Assembly (NCBI GenBank): GCA_035411585.1
Contig: DAONTI010000008.1
Location: forward strand, 61,378-125,377
Reading direction: 5' to 3'
Length of the DNA: 64,000 nt
Source of the DNA: MWDV01 sp002070715
Lineage (GTDB): Bacteria; Verrucomicrobiota; Verrucomicrobiia; Limisphaerales; MWDV01
A model generated the notes under the pieces. It was given only the letters and a program-made list of their open reading frames with translations. It had not been told where the DNA came from and did not search any database. Positions 1 to 7,516 of the stretch are shown piece by piece (position 1 is the first letter of the stretch; each line of letters starts with the position of its first letter). The position numbers and the translations under genes are program-made.

Positions 1-469
1 GACTGAAGCGCTTCTTTAGCATTCACCCGGACGCCCGCTGGCCCGGCAGGTCCGGATTCGTGCACAAATCGTAGCGCGTTACGAGGCGAAATCGAAACGA
101 AAACCGCCCGCGCAACCAACAACACACCCTTTCCAAGTTTTCGGTTGCTTGGATTTCTGCGGACCGGCACCCCACACAGCCGATCCTCCGGGGGGGCAAT
201 CGCCGGGCGATTGGCATCGGGACGTTCTTCCGCCATTTCGCCACCGGATTCGCCAATACGCCCGGGGCCATCCCGGGCAGAGCCGCTGGCGGCAGGAAGC
301 GGCAAAATCGGCGGACCGGCGGCCGGGCGGCTTGGTGCGGTGGGAGACGGATTTTTCAGGCCGGAAAAAAACTCCAAATACTTGTTGCGCAAAAGGGCGG
401 GTTTGCTAGTATGCGTGCCCCCGTTTGACCTCGTAGGGCAAACGGGATGTAAGTTATTGGATCAAGCCA
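1..469. other. Gene-free leader upstream of rpsL
   Basis: No convincing coding region is seen. The short frames here are arginine/proline-rich or low-complexity GC readings with no family resemblance. The right-hand part carries a sigma-70-like promoter (385-412) and a short leader running into rpsL. The first bases could be the tail of a gene outside the window, but nothing recognisable is left to name it. Confidence 0.5.
385..412 (+). promoter_or_regulatory. Putative promoter of the str operon
   Basis: A -35-like TTGCGC at 385-390 and a -10-like TAGTAT at 407-412 are separated by 16 bp, about 57 bp upstream of the rpsL start. Placement and spacing fit a housekeeping promoter for rpsL-rpsG. 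Inference from consensus only. Confidence 0.45.
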
Positions 470-862
470 ATGCCAACAATTAATCAATTGGTCCGCAAGG
501 GCCGCAAGAAACTGACGTATCAATCCAAGTCACCCGCCTTGGAGGGATCGCCCTTTCGGCGCGGCGTGTGCATCCAAGTCATGACCCGCACGCCCAAGAA
601 GCCGAACTCGGCCATGCGCAAGGTGGCCAAGGTGCGCCTCACCAACGGCTACGAAGTTATCGCCTACATTCCGGACGAGGGCCACAATCTCCAGGAACAC
701 TCCATCGTGATGCTCCGCGGGGGCCGGGTGAAGGATCTGCCCGGCGTGCGCTATCACATTGTCCGCGGCCGGTTGGATGCGGCCGGCGTGGAGAAGCGGC
801 GCGTGAGCCGGTCCAAATATGGCGTCAAACGGCCCAAAGCCAGTGCGAAACCCGCCGCCTGA
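470..862 (+). CDS. rpsL: 30S ribosomal protein S12
   Basis: A 130-residue S12 of the decoding centre of the small subunit. The N-terminus MPTINQLVRK, the loop TPKKPNSAMRK (Lys43/Lys44) and the segment GGRVKDLPGVRYH are all typical. The lysines that change in streptomycin-resistant mutants are the wild-type residues. The C-terminus RSKYGVKRPKA is followed by a short Ala-rich tail. It is the first gene of the str operon, 35 bp ahead of rpsG. No strong Shine-Dalgarno sequence precedes the ATG. The identification is secure. Confidence 0.98.
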   Translation: MPTINQLVRKGRKKLTYQSKSPALEGSPFRRGVCIQVMTRTPKKPNSAMRKVAKVRLTNGYEVIAYIPDEGHNLQEHSIVMLRGGRVKDLPGVRYHIVRGRLDAAGVEKRRVSRSKYGVKRPKASAKPAA

Positions 863-897
863 AATTTCACAACCTGATTTAACGAAGCAACGAAGTT

Positions 898-1371
898 ATG
901 TCCCGTCGTCGTCGAGCCGTCAAACGTCCCATCGCCCGTGACCCGAACTACAACAGTCCGCTGGTCACGCGCCTGGTCAACACCGTGATGAAGTGCGGCA
1001 AAAAGAGCACGGCCCAGCGCATCGTTTACGGTGCGTTCGCCCAGATTGCCGAGAAGAACACCGGCGCCAATCCGCTCGACATCCTGCAGCGCGCGGTGGA
1101 CAACGCCAAGCCGCGCATTGAAACCAAGGCGCGGCGCGTGGGGGGCGCGACCTACCAGGTGCCGCTCGAAGTGCCGGGCGACCGCCAGCAATCCCTGGCC
1201 CTGCGGTGGATCGTGAGCTTTGCCAGCGCGCGCAAAGGCGTCCCGATGAAACAGGCGATCGCCACCGAGATCATGGAGGCGTATCAAGGACAAGGCAACG
1301 CCATCCGCAAACGCGATGAAGTCCATCGCATGGCCCAGGCCAACAAGGCATTCGCCCATTTCCGCTGGTAA
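898..1371 (+). CDS. rpsG: 30S ribosomal protein S7
   Basis: A 157-residue S7, the primary 16S rRNA-binding protein that nucleates assembly of the 30S head. It starts MSRRRRAVKRP and has the conserved NTVMKCGKKSTAQRIVYGA segment and the C-terminal HRMAQANKAFAHFRW. Length matches the family. It sits between rpsL and fusA as in the classic str operon. A terminator-like hairpin follows its stop codon, so some transcripts probably end before fusA. Confidence 0.98.
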   Translation: MSRRRRAVKRPIARDPNYNSPLVTRLVNTVMKCGKKSTAQRIVYGAFAQIAEKNTGANPLDILQRAVDNAKPRIETKARRVGGATYQVPLEVPGDRQQSLALRWIVSFASARKGVPMKQAIATEIMEAYQGQGNAIRKRDEVHRMAQANKAFAHFRW

Positions 1372-1384
1372 ACATCCTTTTTTC

Positions 1385-1423
1385 AACGCCCCGACGGTTG
1401 TCCGCAATTCGGGGCGTTTTTGT
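1385..1423 (+). terminator. Rho-independent terminator or attenuator between rpsG and fusA
   Basis: A perfect 10-bp inverted repeat, AACGCCCCGA (1385-1394) and TCGGGGCGTT (1409-1418), with a 14-nt loop, runs into TTTTT at 1417-1421. It lies in the middle of an otherwise contiguous operon, so partial read-through (attenuation) of fusA is the likely effect. It also overlaps the TTG at 1420 and so argues for the downstream GTG as the fusA start. Confidence 0.75.
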
Positions 1424-1446
1424 TGCCTGAACCCGAGAAATTCCCC

Positions 1447-3615
1447 GTGAGTCAAAGCGCCAAATCATCGAAAGCGCCCCGCCGCGAGTTGCCGATCGAG
1501 CAAACCCGCAACATCGGGATCGCGGCGCATATTGACGCGGGGAAGACGACCACCACCGAGCGCATTCTCTTCTACACCGGGCTCATCTACAAGATGGGCG
1601 ACGTGGACGACGGGAACACCGTGACCGACTGGATGGAACAGGAGCGGGAACGCGGCATCACCATCACCTCGGCCGCCACCGTCTGTTACTGGACGCCGAA
1701 GGCGGATGGCACCACCAAGCTTTTCCCCGATACGCTGCATCGCATCAACATCATTGACACGCCGGGCCACGTGGATTTCACCGCCGAAGTGGAGCGTTCG
1801 ATGCGGGTGTTGGACGGCGCCGTGGCGGTGTTCTGCGGCGTCGCGGGAGTCCAACCCCAGTCCGAAACGGTCTGGCGCCAGGCCACCAAGTACCGGGTGC
1901 CCCGCATCGCTTTCGTCAATAAAATGGACCGGACGGGGGCCAACTTTGAAAACGTCCTGCACGACATGCGCCGGAAACTCGGCGCCTATGCCTATGCGGT
2001 GGCGCTGCCGCTGGGACGCGAGGACGACCTGCGCGGTGTGGTGGACGTCATCAATCAACGGGCGATTCTTTACGATCCCGAAGACGAAAGCGGGGTGAAG
2101 TTCCAGATCGCGGAGATTCCAGCGGCGGAGCGGGAACGCGCCGCCCAGGCCCTGGCTGAATTGATTGACGCGGTGTCCAACAAGGACGACGACGTGGCGG
2201 CGTTGGTGGTGGAAGATCAACCGGTGCCGCCGGCGGTGCTCAAGGCGGCCATCCGGCGGTTGACCTGCAAACTCGAACTCGTCCCGGTCCTGGCCGGCTC
2301 GGCCTTCCGCAAACGCGGCATCCAACTGCTCGTGGATGCCGTGGTGGATTATCTGCCCTCGCCGTTGGATGTGCCGGCGGCGGTGGGTATCGAACCCGGC
2401 ACGGAGCATCAGGTCGTTGTGCCCTCGGATGACAACGAGAAATTCTGCTCGCTGGCGTTCAAGTTGTGGACCGATCCCTACGTGGGCAAGCTGGTGTTCT
2501 TCCGCGTGTACAGCGGTCAGTTGGGCAAGGGGGACAGCATTTACAATCCCCGCACCCGCAAGCGCGAGCGCGTCAGCCGCGTCATGATGATCCAGGCGGA
2601 CAAACGGTTGGACGTGGACGCCGTGCATGCGGGCGACATCGCCGCGCTCGTCGGGTTGCGCAACATCACCACCGGCGACACGTTGTGCGACGAGAAATTC
2701 GATGTGATGCTCGAGCCGCCGACTTTTCCCGAGCCGGTCATCAGCATGGCGGTCGAGCCCAAAACGAAAGCGGACCGCGACAAACTGGGCGAGGGCCTGC
2801 AGCGGCTTTCCGAGGAGGATCCCACTTTCCGTTGTTTCACCAACGAGGAAACCGGGCAACTCATCATCGCCGGCATGGGCGAACTGCACCTCGAAATCAT
2901 CCGGGATCGTTTGTTGCGCGAATTCAAAGTGGCCGCCAATACGGGTGCGCCGCAGATTGCCTACCGCGAAACGGTCACGGTCGCGGCCGAAGGCGAGGGT
3001 AAGTTCATCCGCCAATCCGGCGGCCGCGGTCAATACGGCCATGTGTGCATCACGCTGGCGCCCAACGAGCGCGGCAAGGGTATTGAAATCGAGAACGCCA
3101 TTGTGGGCGGCGTCATTCCCAAGGAATACATCCCGGCGGTCATGGACGGGCTGAAAGAAGCCATTCAAGGCGGTGTGCTGGCCGGGTATCCGTTGGTGGA
3201 TTTGAAAATCGCCATTGTGGACGGCACATCGCACGAAGTGGATTCGAGCGAGCTGGCCTTCAAAATGGCCGGCATCTTTGCCCTCAAAGAAGCCTGCAAA
3301 AAGGCCGGGGTCATCCTCCTCGAACCCATTATGAAGGTGGAAGTCACCACCCCGGACGAATATCAGGGCGATTTACTGGGTGACATGAACCGGCGGCGTG
3401 GTAAGATTTCCGGGATTGAGGCCCACGGCGCTTCCATTATAATCACGGGCGAGGTGCCGCTGGCGGAAATGTTCGGGTACGCCACGGCCATTCGCTCGCT
3501 CTCGAAGGGCCGGGCGGCGTACTCGATGGAACCCCACCGGTTTGAACCGGTCCCGAGCAGTATTACAGAAAAGATTTTGGATACCGCGCCGCCAATGGCG
3601 GCGGCGCGTTCCTGA
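1447..3615 (+). CDS. fusA: Elongation factor G
   Basis: Translocation GTPase of 722 residues with the usual G domain: P-loop AHIDAGKTTTTER, DTPGHVDF and the NKMD guanine-specificity motif. Domains II to V follow; GMGELHLEII in domain III and RGQYGHV in domain IV are visible. The GTG at 1447 is preferred. The frame can be extended to a TTG at 1420, but that codon lies in the T-tract of a terminator hairpin. No ATG is available near the N-terminus. The next gene is rpsJ, so the tuf gene often found between them is absent. Identification is secure; the start is moderately sure. Confidence 0.96.
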   Translation: MSQSAKSSKAPRRELPIEQTRNIGIAAHIDAGKTTTTERILFYTGLIYKMGDVDDGNTVTDWMEQERERGITITSAATVCYWTPKADGTTKLFPDTLHRINIIDTPGHVDFTAEVERSMRVLDGAVAVFCGVAGVQPQSETVWRQATKYRVPRIAFVNKMDRTGANFENVLHDMRRKLGAYAYAVALPLGREDDLRGVVDVINQRAILYDPEDESGVKFQIAEIPAAERERAAQALAELIDAVSNKDDDVAALVVEDQPVPPAVLKAAIRRLTCKLELVPVLAGSAFRKRGIQLLVDAVVDYLPSPLDVPAAVGIEPGTEHQVVVPSDDNEKFCSLAFKLWTDPYVGKLVFFRVYSGQLGKGDSIYNPRTRKRERVSRVMMIQADKRLDVDAVHAGDIAALVGLRNITTGDTLCDEKFDVMLEPPTFPEPVISMAVEPKTKADRDKLGEGLQRLSEEDPTFRCFTNEETGQLIIAGMGELHLEIIRDRLLREFKVAANTGAPQIAYRETVTVAAEGEGKFIRQSGGRGQYGHVCITLAPNERGKGIEIENAIVGGVIPKEYIPAVMDGLKEAIQGGVLAGYPLVDLKIAIVDGTSHEVDSSELAFKMAGIFALKEACKKAGVILLEPIMKVEVTTPDEYQGDLLGDMNRRRGKISGIEAHGASIIITGEVPLAEMFGYATAIRSLSKGRAAYSMEPHRFEPVPSSITEKILDTAPPMAAARS

Positions 3616-3644
3616 GACAGCAACAACAGAAACTTGTTCTTTAT

Positions 3645-3953
3645 ATGCCAACACAACGCATTCGCATCCGCCTTAAGGCCTATGACTTCCGCGTCATTGA
3701 CCAATCCGCGCGGGAGATCGCGGACACCGTAAAACGCACCGGCGCGCGGGTGGCGGGCCCCATTCCGCTGCCCACCCGCATCGAGCGTTACACCGTCCAA
3801 CGCTCGCCCCATGCCGACAAGAAATCGCAGGAAACCTTCGAGCAACGCACTCACAAGCGGTTGATTGATATCCTCGATCCCACCGCCAAAACGGTGGACG
3901 AACTCAAGAAACTGAACCTGCCCGCCGGCGTGGACATCACCATCAAAATCTAG
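3645..3953 (+). CDS. rpsJ: 30S ribosomal protein S10
   Basis: A 102-residue S10 of the small-subunit head, also known as the transcription antitermination partner NusE. It shows IRIRLKAYDFRVIDQSA near the start, GPIPLPTRIERYTV in the middle and THKRLIDILDPTAKTVDEL near the end. It lies 29 bp after fusA and begins the S10-type part of the cluster. Length and sequence are typical. Confidence 0.98.
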   Translation: MPTQRIRIRLKAYDFRVIDQSAREIADTVKRTGARVAGPIPLPTRIERYTVQRSPHADKKSQETFEQRTHKRLIDILDPTAKTVDELKKLNLPAGVDITIKI

Positions 3954-3990
3954 GGTGTTTCACCGTAACTCGTTGAATTATTGAATTGTT

Positions 3991-4734
3991 ATGTCTTTCG
4001 GACTTCTTGGAAAAAAACTGGGACAGACGCGGGTCTATGACGCCCAGGGCGTCCTGCATTCGGTGACCATCGTCCTCGCCGGACCCAATCGCGTGCTGCA
4101 ATGTAAAACCAAGGCCACCGACGGCTACGACGCCGTCCAGCTCGGCTTTGGCGAACAAAAAGATCAACGCCTCTCCAAGGCGAAACTCGGCCACTTGAAG
4201 AAATTCGGCGTGGACACCAAACGCGCGGGGGAAAAAACGCCCGCCGTCCTGACCGGCGTCCAGCGGATTCGCGAATTCCGCAACTTCTCCAAGCCGGTCA
4301 AGACCGGCGACCTCATCGGCCCCGGCCTGTTTGCCGTCGGCGATTTTGTGGATGCCATTGGCATCACCAAGGGCCGCGGCTTTGCGGGCGTCGTTCGGCG
4401 TCATGATTTCCGCGGCGGCGACTCCACCCACGGCGCCAAGGGCTGGCATCGGCGGCCCGGCGCCATTGGCCAGCGATCAACGCCCGGCACCATCCGCCGG
4501 GGCGCGCGCATGCCCGGCCACATGGGCAGCGTGCGCCGCACGGTGCAGAATCTCGAAATCATCCAGGTGCGCGAGGCGGATAACCTCCTGCTCATCAAGG
4601 GCGCCATCCCCGGCGCCAATGGTGACTACGTCATCATCCGTGAATCCAAGAAGATTCCCCAGGGTACGGTGAAACGTCAGCCCGTGGTGGAAAAGAAAAG
4701 CAAAGGTCCCAACGTGGTCCTCAAAAAGAAGTAA
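3991..4734 (+). CDS. rplC: 50S ribosomal protein L3
   Basis: A 247-residue L3, an early-assembling 23S rRNA-binding protein near the peptidyl transferase centre. It starts MSFGLLGKKLGQTRVYD. The conserved GITKGRGFAGVVRRH and the extended loop around WHRRPGAIGQRSTPG (with the Gln that many bacteria methylate) are present. A lysine-rich C-terminal tail extends beyond the usual 210 residues. It lies 37 bp after rpsJ and 9 bp before rplD. Confidence 0.97.
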   Translation: MSFGLLGKKLGQTRVYDAQGVLHSVTIVLAGPNRVLQCKTKATDGYDAVQLGFGEQKDQRLSKAKLGHLKKFGVDTKRAGEKTPAVLTGVQRIREFRNFSKPVKTGDLIGPGLFAVGDFVDAIGITKGRGFAGVVRRHDFRGGDSTHGAKGWHRRPGAIGQRSTPGTIRRGARMPGHMGSVRRTVQNLEIIQVREADNLLLIKGAIPGANGDYVIIRESKKIPQGTVKRQPVVEKKSKGPNVVLKKK

Positions 4735-4743
4735 CACACCGCC

Positions 4744-5370
4744 ATGAAGCTCACGATCAAAGATCTTTCGGGCCAGGCCCGGGGGGAACTGGACATCCAG
4801 TTCGACATCATTCAAAACGGCAAAGGCACGCAGGCTGTCCACGACACCGTGGTGGCGTACCAAGCGGCACAGCGCAGCGGCACCGCGGCCACCAAAGCCC
4901 GGGGCGAAGTTGCCGGCAGCGGCAAAAAACCGTGGCGGCAGAAAGGCACCGGCCGCGCCCGCGCCGGTTCGCGCCGCTCGCCCTTGTGGCGGGGCGGTGG
5001 GGTGGTTTTTGGCCCCCAACCCCGCGATTTTTCCAAGAAAGTCAACACCAAGACCAAACAACTCGCCCTGCGCAAGGCGCTGAGCGAGCGGCTGAAGGCC
5101 GGCGACGTCATCGTGGTGGAGGATCTGACCCTGGCCGCGCCCAAGACCCGGAACATCGTCAACATCCTGCGGGCCTTGGAAATTGACGGCACGGCGCTGT
5201 TCGTCTCGGCGGCGGCGGATAAAAATCTCCTGCTCGCCACGCGCAATCTGCGGGAGGTGACCCTCACCACCAGCGATTTGCTCAACACCTACGACGTGCT
5301 CCGCCCGGACAAATTGGTCTTCACCCGGGGCGCGCTGGAGAAGGTCGAAGCCCGGTTGGCCAAGAATTGA
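4744..5370 (+). CDS. rplD: 50S ribosomal protein L4
   Basis: A 208-residue L4 (uL4) that lines the exit tunnel. The tunnel-loop segment RSGTAATKARGEVAGSG runs into KPWRQKGTGRARAGSRRSPLW, the family hallmark. The globular C-terminal half follows, with VVVEDLTLAAPKT and ALFVSAAADKNL. Length is normal. It lies between rplC and rplW as in the S10 operon. In E. coli L4 also represses this operon; whether it does so here cannot be told from sequence. Confidence 0.97.
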   Translation: MKLTIKDLSGQARGELDIQFDIIQNGKGTQAVHDTVVAYQAAQRSGTAATKARGEVAGSGKKPWRQKGTGRARAGSRRSPLWRGGGVVFGPQPRDFSKKVNTKTKQLALRKALSERLKAGDVIVVEDLTLAAPKTRNIVNILRALEIDGTALFVSAAADKNLLLATRNLREVTLTTSDLLNTYDVLRPDKLVFTRGALEKVEARLAKN

Positions 5371-5461
5371 TCATTTGCCCGGACCGCCGGGGTGCCGCAA
5401 CCCGGTCCCCGACGGTCACGGGCGGATTCACCTGATTCATCATTTTACGATTGCACGCACT

Positions 5462-5743
5462 ATGAACCCGTATGAAATCATCAAGACCGTCCGCCTGACG
5501 GAAAAAGGCACCCGGCAGGGCGAGAAATACAATCAATACACCGTGGTCGCCGACCGGCTGGCCCGCAAACCCGAGATCAAAAAGGCCGTTGAAACCTTGT
5601 TCAAGGTCAAGGTCACCCGCGTCAACACCCTGAACGTCCGCGGCAAGGCCCGGCGTCAACGCACCCATCAAGCGGGACGGACGTCGAATTGGAAAAAAGC
5701 CATCGTCACCCTCAAAGACGGCGATAAAATCATCCTCACCTGA
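5462..5743 (+). CDS. rplW: 50S ribosomal protein L23
   Basis: A 93-residue L23, found near the tunnel exit and a docking site for trigger factor and SRP. It starts MNPYEIIKTVRLTEKG, with YTVVADRLARKPEIKKAVE and TLFKVKVTRVNT following. The ATG at 5462 is preferred over an in-frame start at 5375, which would add 29 unrelated residues. It is the last ribosomal gene here. Normally rplB follows directly, but a hairpin and an unrelated PEP-CTERM module come next. Confidence 0.96.
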   Translation: MNPYEIIKTVRLTEKGTRQGEKYNQYTVVADRLARKPEIKKAVETLFKVKVTRVNTLNVRGKARRQRTHQAGRTSNWKKAIVTLKDGDKIILT

Positions 5744-5763
5744 TCCGGCAACCGGCGCTTTCC

Positions 5764-5800
5764 GGGCGCGGAACGATCCCTCGTTCCGCGCCCTTCGTGG
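5764..5800 (+). terminator. Terminator-like hairpin after rplW
   Basis: A perfect 13-bp inverted repeat, GGGCGCGGAACGA (5764-5776) and TCGTTCCGCGCCC (5781-5793), encloses a 4-nt loop just after the rplW stop. It is followed by only a weak T-run, so termination may be imperfect. It marks the end of the ribosomal operon in this genome. Confidence 0.6.
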
Positions 5801-5820
5801 TTTCGGACCCGGCCGGTTTT

Positions 5821-5935
5821 CCTTTGCCCGAGGGGCGCGGCGTTTACGCCGCTTCAATGTCCGCAAACAAAATCACGCGGAAGCGGGCTAAAGCCCGCGC
5901 CCCCGTCACGGCCACAGTTTCAGTTAAATCGCTAT
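5821..5935 (-). repeat. Left copy of an inverted palindromic element (about 115 bp)
   Basis: Its reverse complement aligns without gaps to 8893-9007, with about 101 of 115 positions identical by eye (roughly 88%). It carries two internal perfect palindromes: GCGGCGT/ACGCCGC at 5837-5852 and GCGGGCT/AGCCCGC at 5883-5898. It has no coding capacity. The form is that of a MITE- or REP-like non-coding element. With the right copy it brackets the PEP-CTERM gene pair. Confidence 0.8.
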
Positions 5936-6074
5936 AGTCCCGCAGGCGACCACCTCCCCACCCCATTCCCGGTTCGGTTGGGCCGCCGCAAATTTTTTCA
6001 CTTTTTGCTTGCGTCCGCAGGCGACACTCACTAAAAGAGAACCACAACCTAAAGAAAAGTCTGACTAAAGTTTT

Positions 6075-7064
6075 ATGAAAACACGCATATTTCTGCCGTT
6101 TGTGTGCGGTGCGGTGGCCGCCGCATTCGTCACCTCCACCTCCGCGCAAACCATCTTGTGGTCCGAAAATTTTGAAACCGATACGACCGCAAATTGGAAT
6201 GTGAACACGTTGGGCGTCGGCTCGGACGCCAACTTCTTCTTCGACTACAGCTCGGTCGGTATTCCCAAAGCCCCGCACTCGGATGCGTCCGACGGTACCT
6301 ATGGCATGCGATTGCGAGCAAACCAGTTTGGTTTTGGCAACGCGAGTTTTCCGGCTGGCGTCAGCGTCTCGCCGATTGGACAAAGCTTTACCGGCGATTA
6401 CATCCTGCGCTTCGACATGTGGTTGAATTTCATTGGACCAGCTCCGGACGGAGGCAAAGGTTCCACACAAATGACCGGCGCGGGTATTGGTACCGCCGGC
6501 ACCTCCTCGCAAATTGCGGGCGGTGTGGTGGACAGCATCTTCTTCAGCGGCGACGGTGATGGGGGAATGGCTACTCAAGACTACCGCGTTTATGCGCCCG
6601 CAGCACCCAGCCAATATGCGTGGAGCTCCGGCGTATACGCTGCCGGAAACAACGATGCGCAGGTACAAAATAATCGTCACCCCTACTATGCCTCCGTGTT
6701 TGCTGGGCAAAGTGCTCCCGCCGCTCAACTCGCGCTGTACCCGCAACAAACGGGAACTGCCGAGGATGGGGCATTGGGCTGGGCGTGGCGCGACGTGGAA
6801 ATCGCCAAAATTGGCAACACGGTGACTTGGACGGTTGACGGTCTCTTACTGGCCACGGTGGACATCACCACCGCCGGAAATTTGGGAGGCGGCAACATTC
6901 TCTTTAATCAATACGACATCAACGCCACCACCACCGATGCGGCCGGTAATGACCTGTTGTTTGGCTTGTATGACAACGTGGTGGTGTACATTCCCGAGCC
7001 GACCACGGGCGCGCTGGGCTTGTTGGGGGCGGGGCTGTTGTTCCTGAGTCGCCGCCGCAAGTAA
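6075..7064 (+). CDS. PEP-CTERM sorting domain protein, 329 aa
   Basis: A secreted protein of unknown function. A Sec signal peptide (residues 1-25, ending TSAQ) leads a beta-rich body without cysteines. The PEP-CTERM tail has the motif PEP at about residue 307, a hydrophobic helix and a terminal RRRK. In bacteria that have this system, exosortase (EpsH-like) cleaves such tails for export or surface/EPS association; no exosortase gene is in this window. The body (WSENFETD start, repeated Gly/Asn/Asp turns) looks like a jelly-roll or LamG-type fold, which is an inference. A strong terminator follows at 7084. Confidence 0.85.
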   Translation: MKTRIFLPFVCGAVAAAFVTSTSAQTILWSENFETDTTANWNVNTLGVGSDANFFFDYSSVGIPKAPHSDASDGTYGMRLRANQFGFGNASFPAGVSVSPIGQSFTGDYILRFDMWLNFIGPAPDGGKGSTQMTGAGIGTAGTSSQIAGGVVDSIFFSGDGDGGMATQDYRVYAPAAPSQYAWSSGVYAAGNNDAQVQNNRHPYYASVFAGQSAPAAQLALYPQQTGTAEDGALGWAWRDVEIAKIGNTVTWTVDGLLLATVDITTAGNLGGGNILFNQYDINATTTDAAGNDLLFGLYDNVVVYIPEPTTGALGLLGAGLLFLSRRRK

Positions 7065-7483
7065 GCATTGGTTTCCCCCTTCCAAGCCGCCCGGTTTCGG
7101 GCGGCTTTTTTATTTGCTCCTGGAAGCCCCTCATCGATGCTTTCGTCCGCAGATTTACCGACCCACGCCGATGGGAAACCGGGAAAATCTGGGAAATCTG
7201 CGTCCTCGGCGGATTCGTTTTTCAGGCGTTTGAAGCCGACACCCATTCATGCGACGACTTCCCGCGTTCAAGCGTCCATTTCTTCATCGGCAACGTAAAC
7301 GAAATCAACGATTTACAATTGAAGAAATCCTTAATACCGCCCGCGAAAAAGCCCGTCCTGTTTCCGCAGCGGCACCCGCCGCACCGCGTTCACCCGCGGG
7401 AGAATTCGGTTTTCAGCTACCTTCCCCCGGCGCAACGACCGTCAAACAGCACGGAATCGCCCCTTCGGCGGCAGGAAAAAACG
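7065..7483. other. Gene-free spacer between the two PEP-CTERM genes
   Basis: It holds the terminator of the first PEP-CTERM gene (7084-7114) and a 9-bp inverted repeat, CGCAGATTT (7148-7156) and AAATCTGCG (7194-7202). The rest has no recognisable gene. A frame from 7249 has no start context or family resemblance, and its end overlaps the next gene's signal region in another frame. Confidence 0.5.
7084..7114 (+). terminator. Rho-independent terminator of the first PEP-CTERM gene
   Basis: A perfect 10-bp stem, AAGCCGCCCG (7084-7093) and CGGGCGGCTT (7098-7107), with a 4-nt loop, runs into TTTTTT ATTT. It lies 20 bp after the stop codon. Confidence 0.9.
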
Positions 7484-7516
7484 ATGAAAATTTTTTGATT
7501 TTTTTGTTGTCAAGCT

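Larger units (their letters stand above)
5744..6074. other. Gene-free spacer after rplW holding a terminator, a repeat and a weak promoter
   Basis: There is no gene here. The stretch holds the post-rplW hairpin (5764-5793), the left copy of the inverted element (5821-5935) and a weak promoter candidate for the next gene, TTGCGT at 6009-6014 and TAAAAG at 6032-6037 with a 17-bp spacer. Contig-long frames on the minus strand are shadows. Confidence 0.55.

Noticed and set aside
754..1455. 233-codon frame antisense to rpsG
   Set aside because: Covers the ribosomal gene and the terminator; no likeness to any family.
1465..3234. 589-codon frame antisense to fusA
   Set aside because: It is the exact antisense of a well-conserved gene; His/Arg/Gly-rich with no family resemblance. 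A third-position GC artefact.
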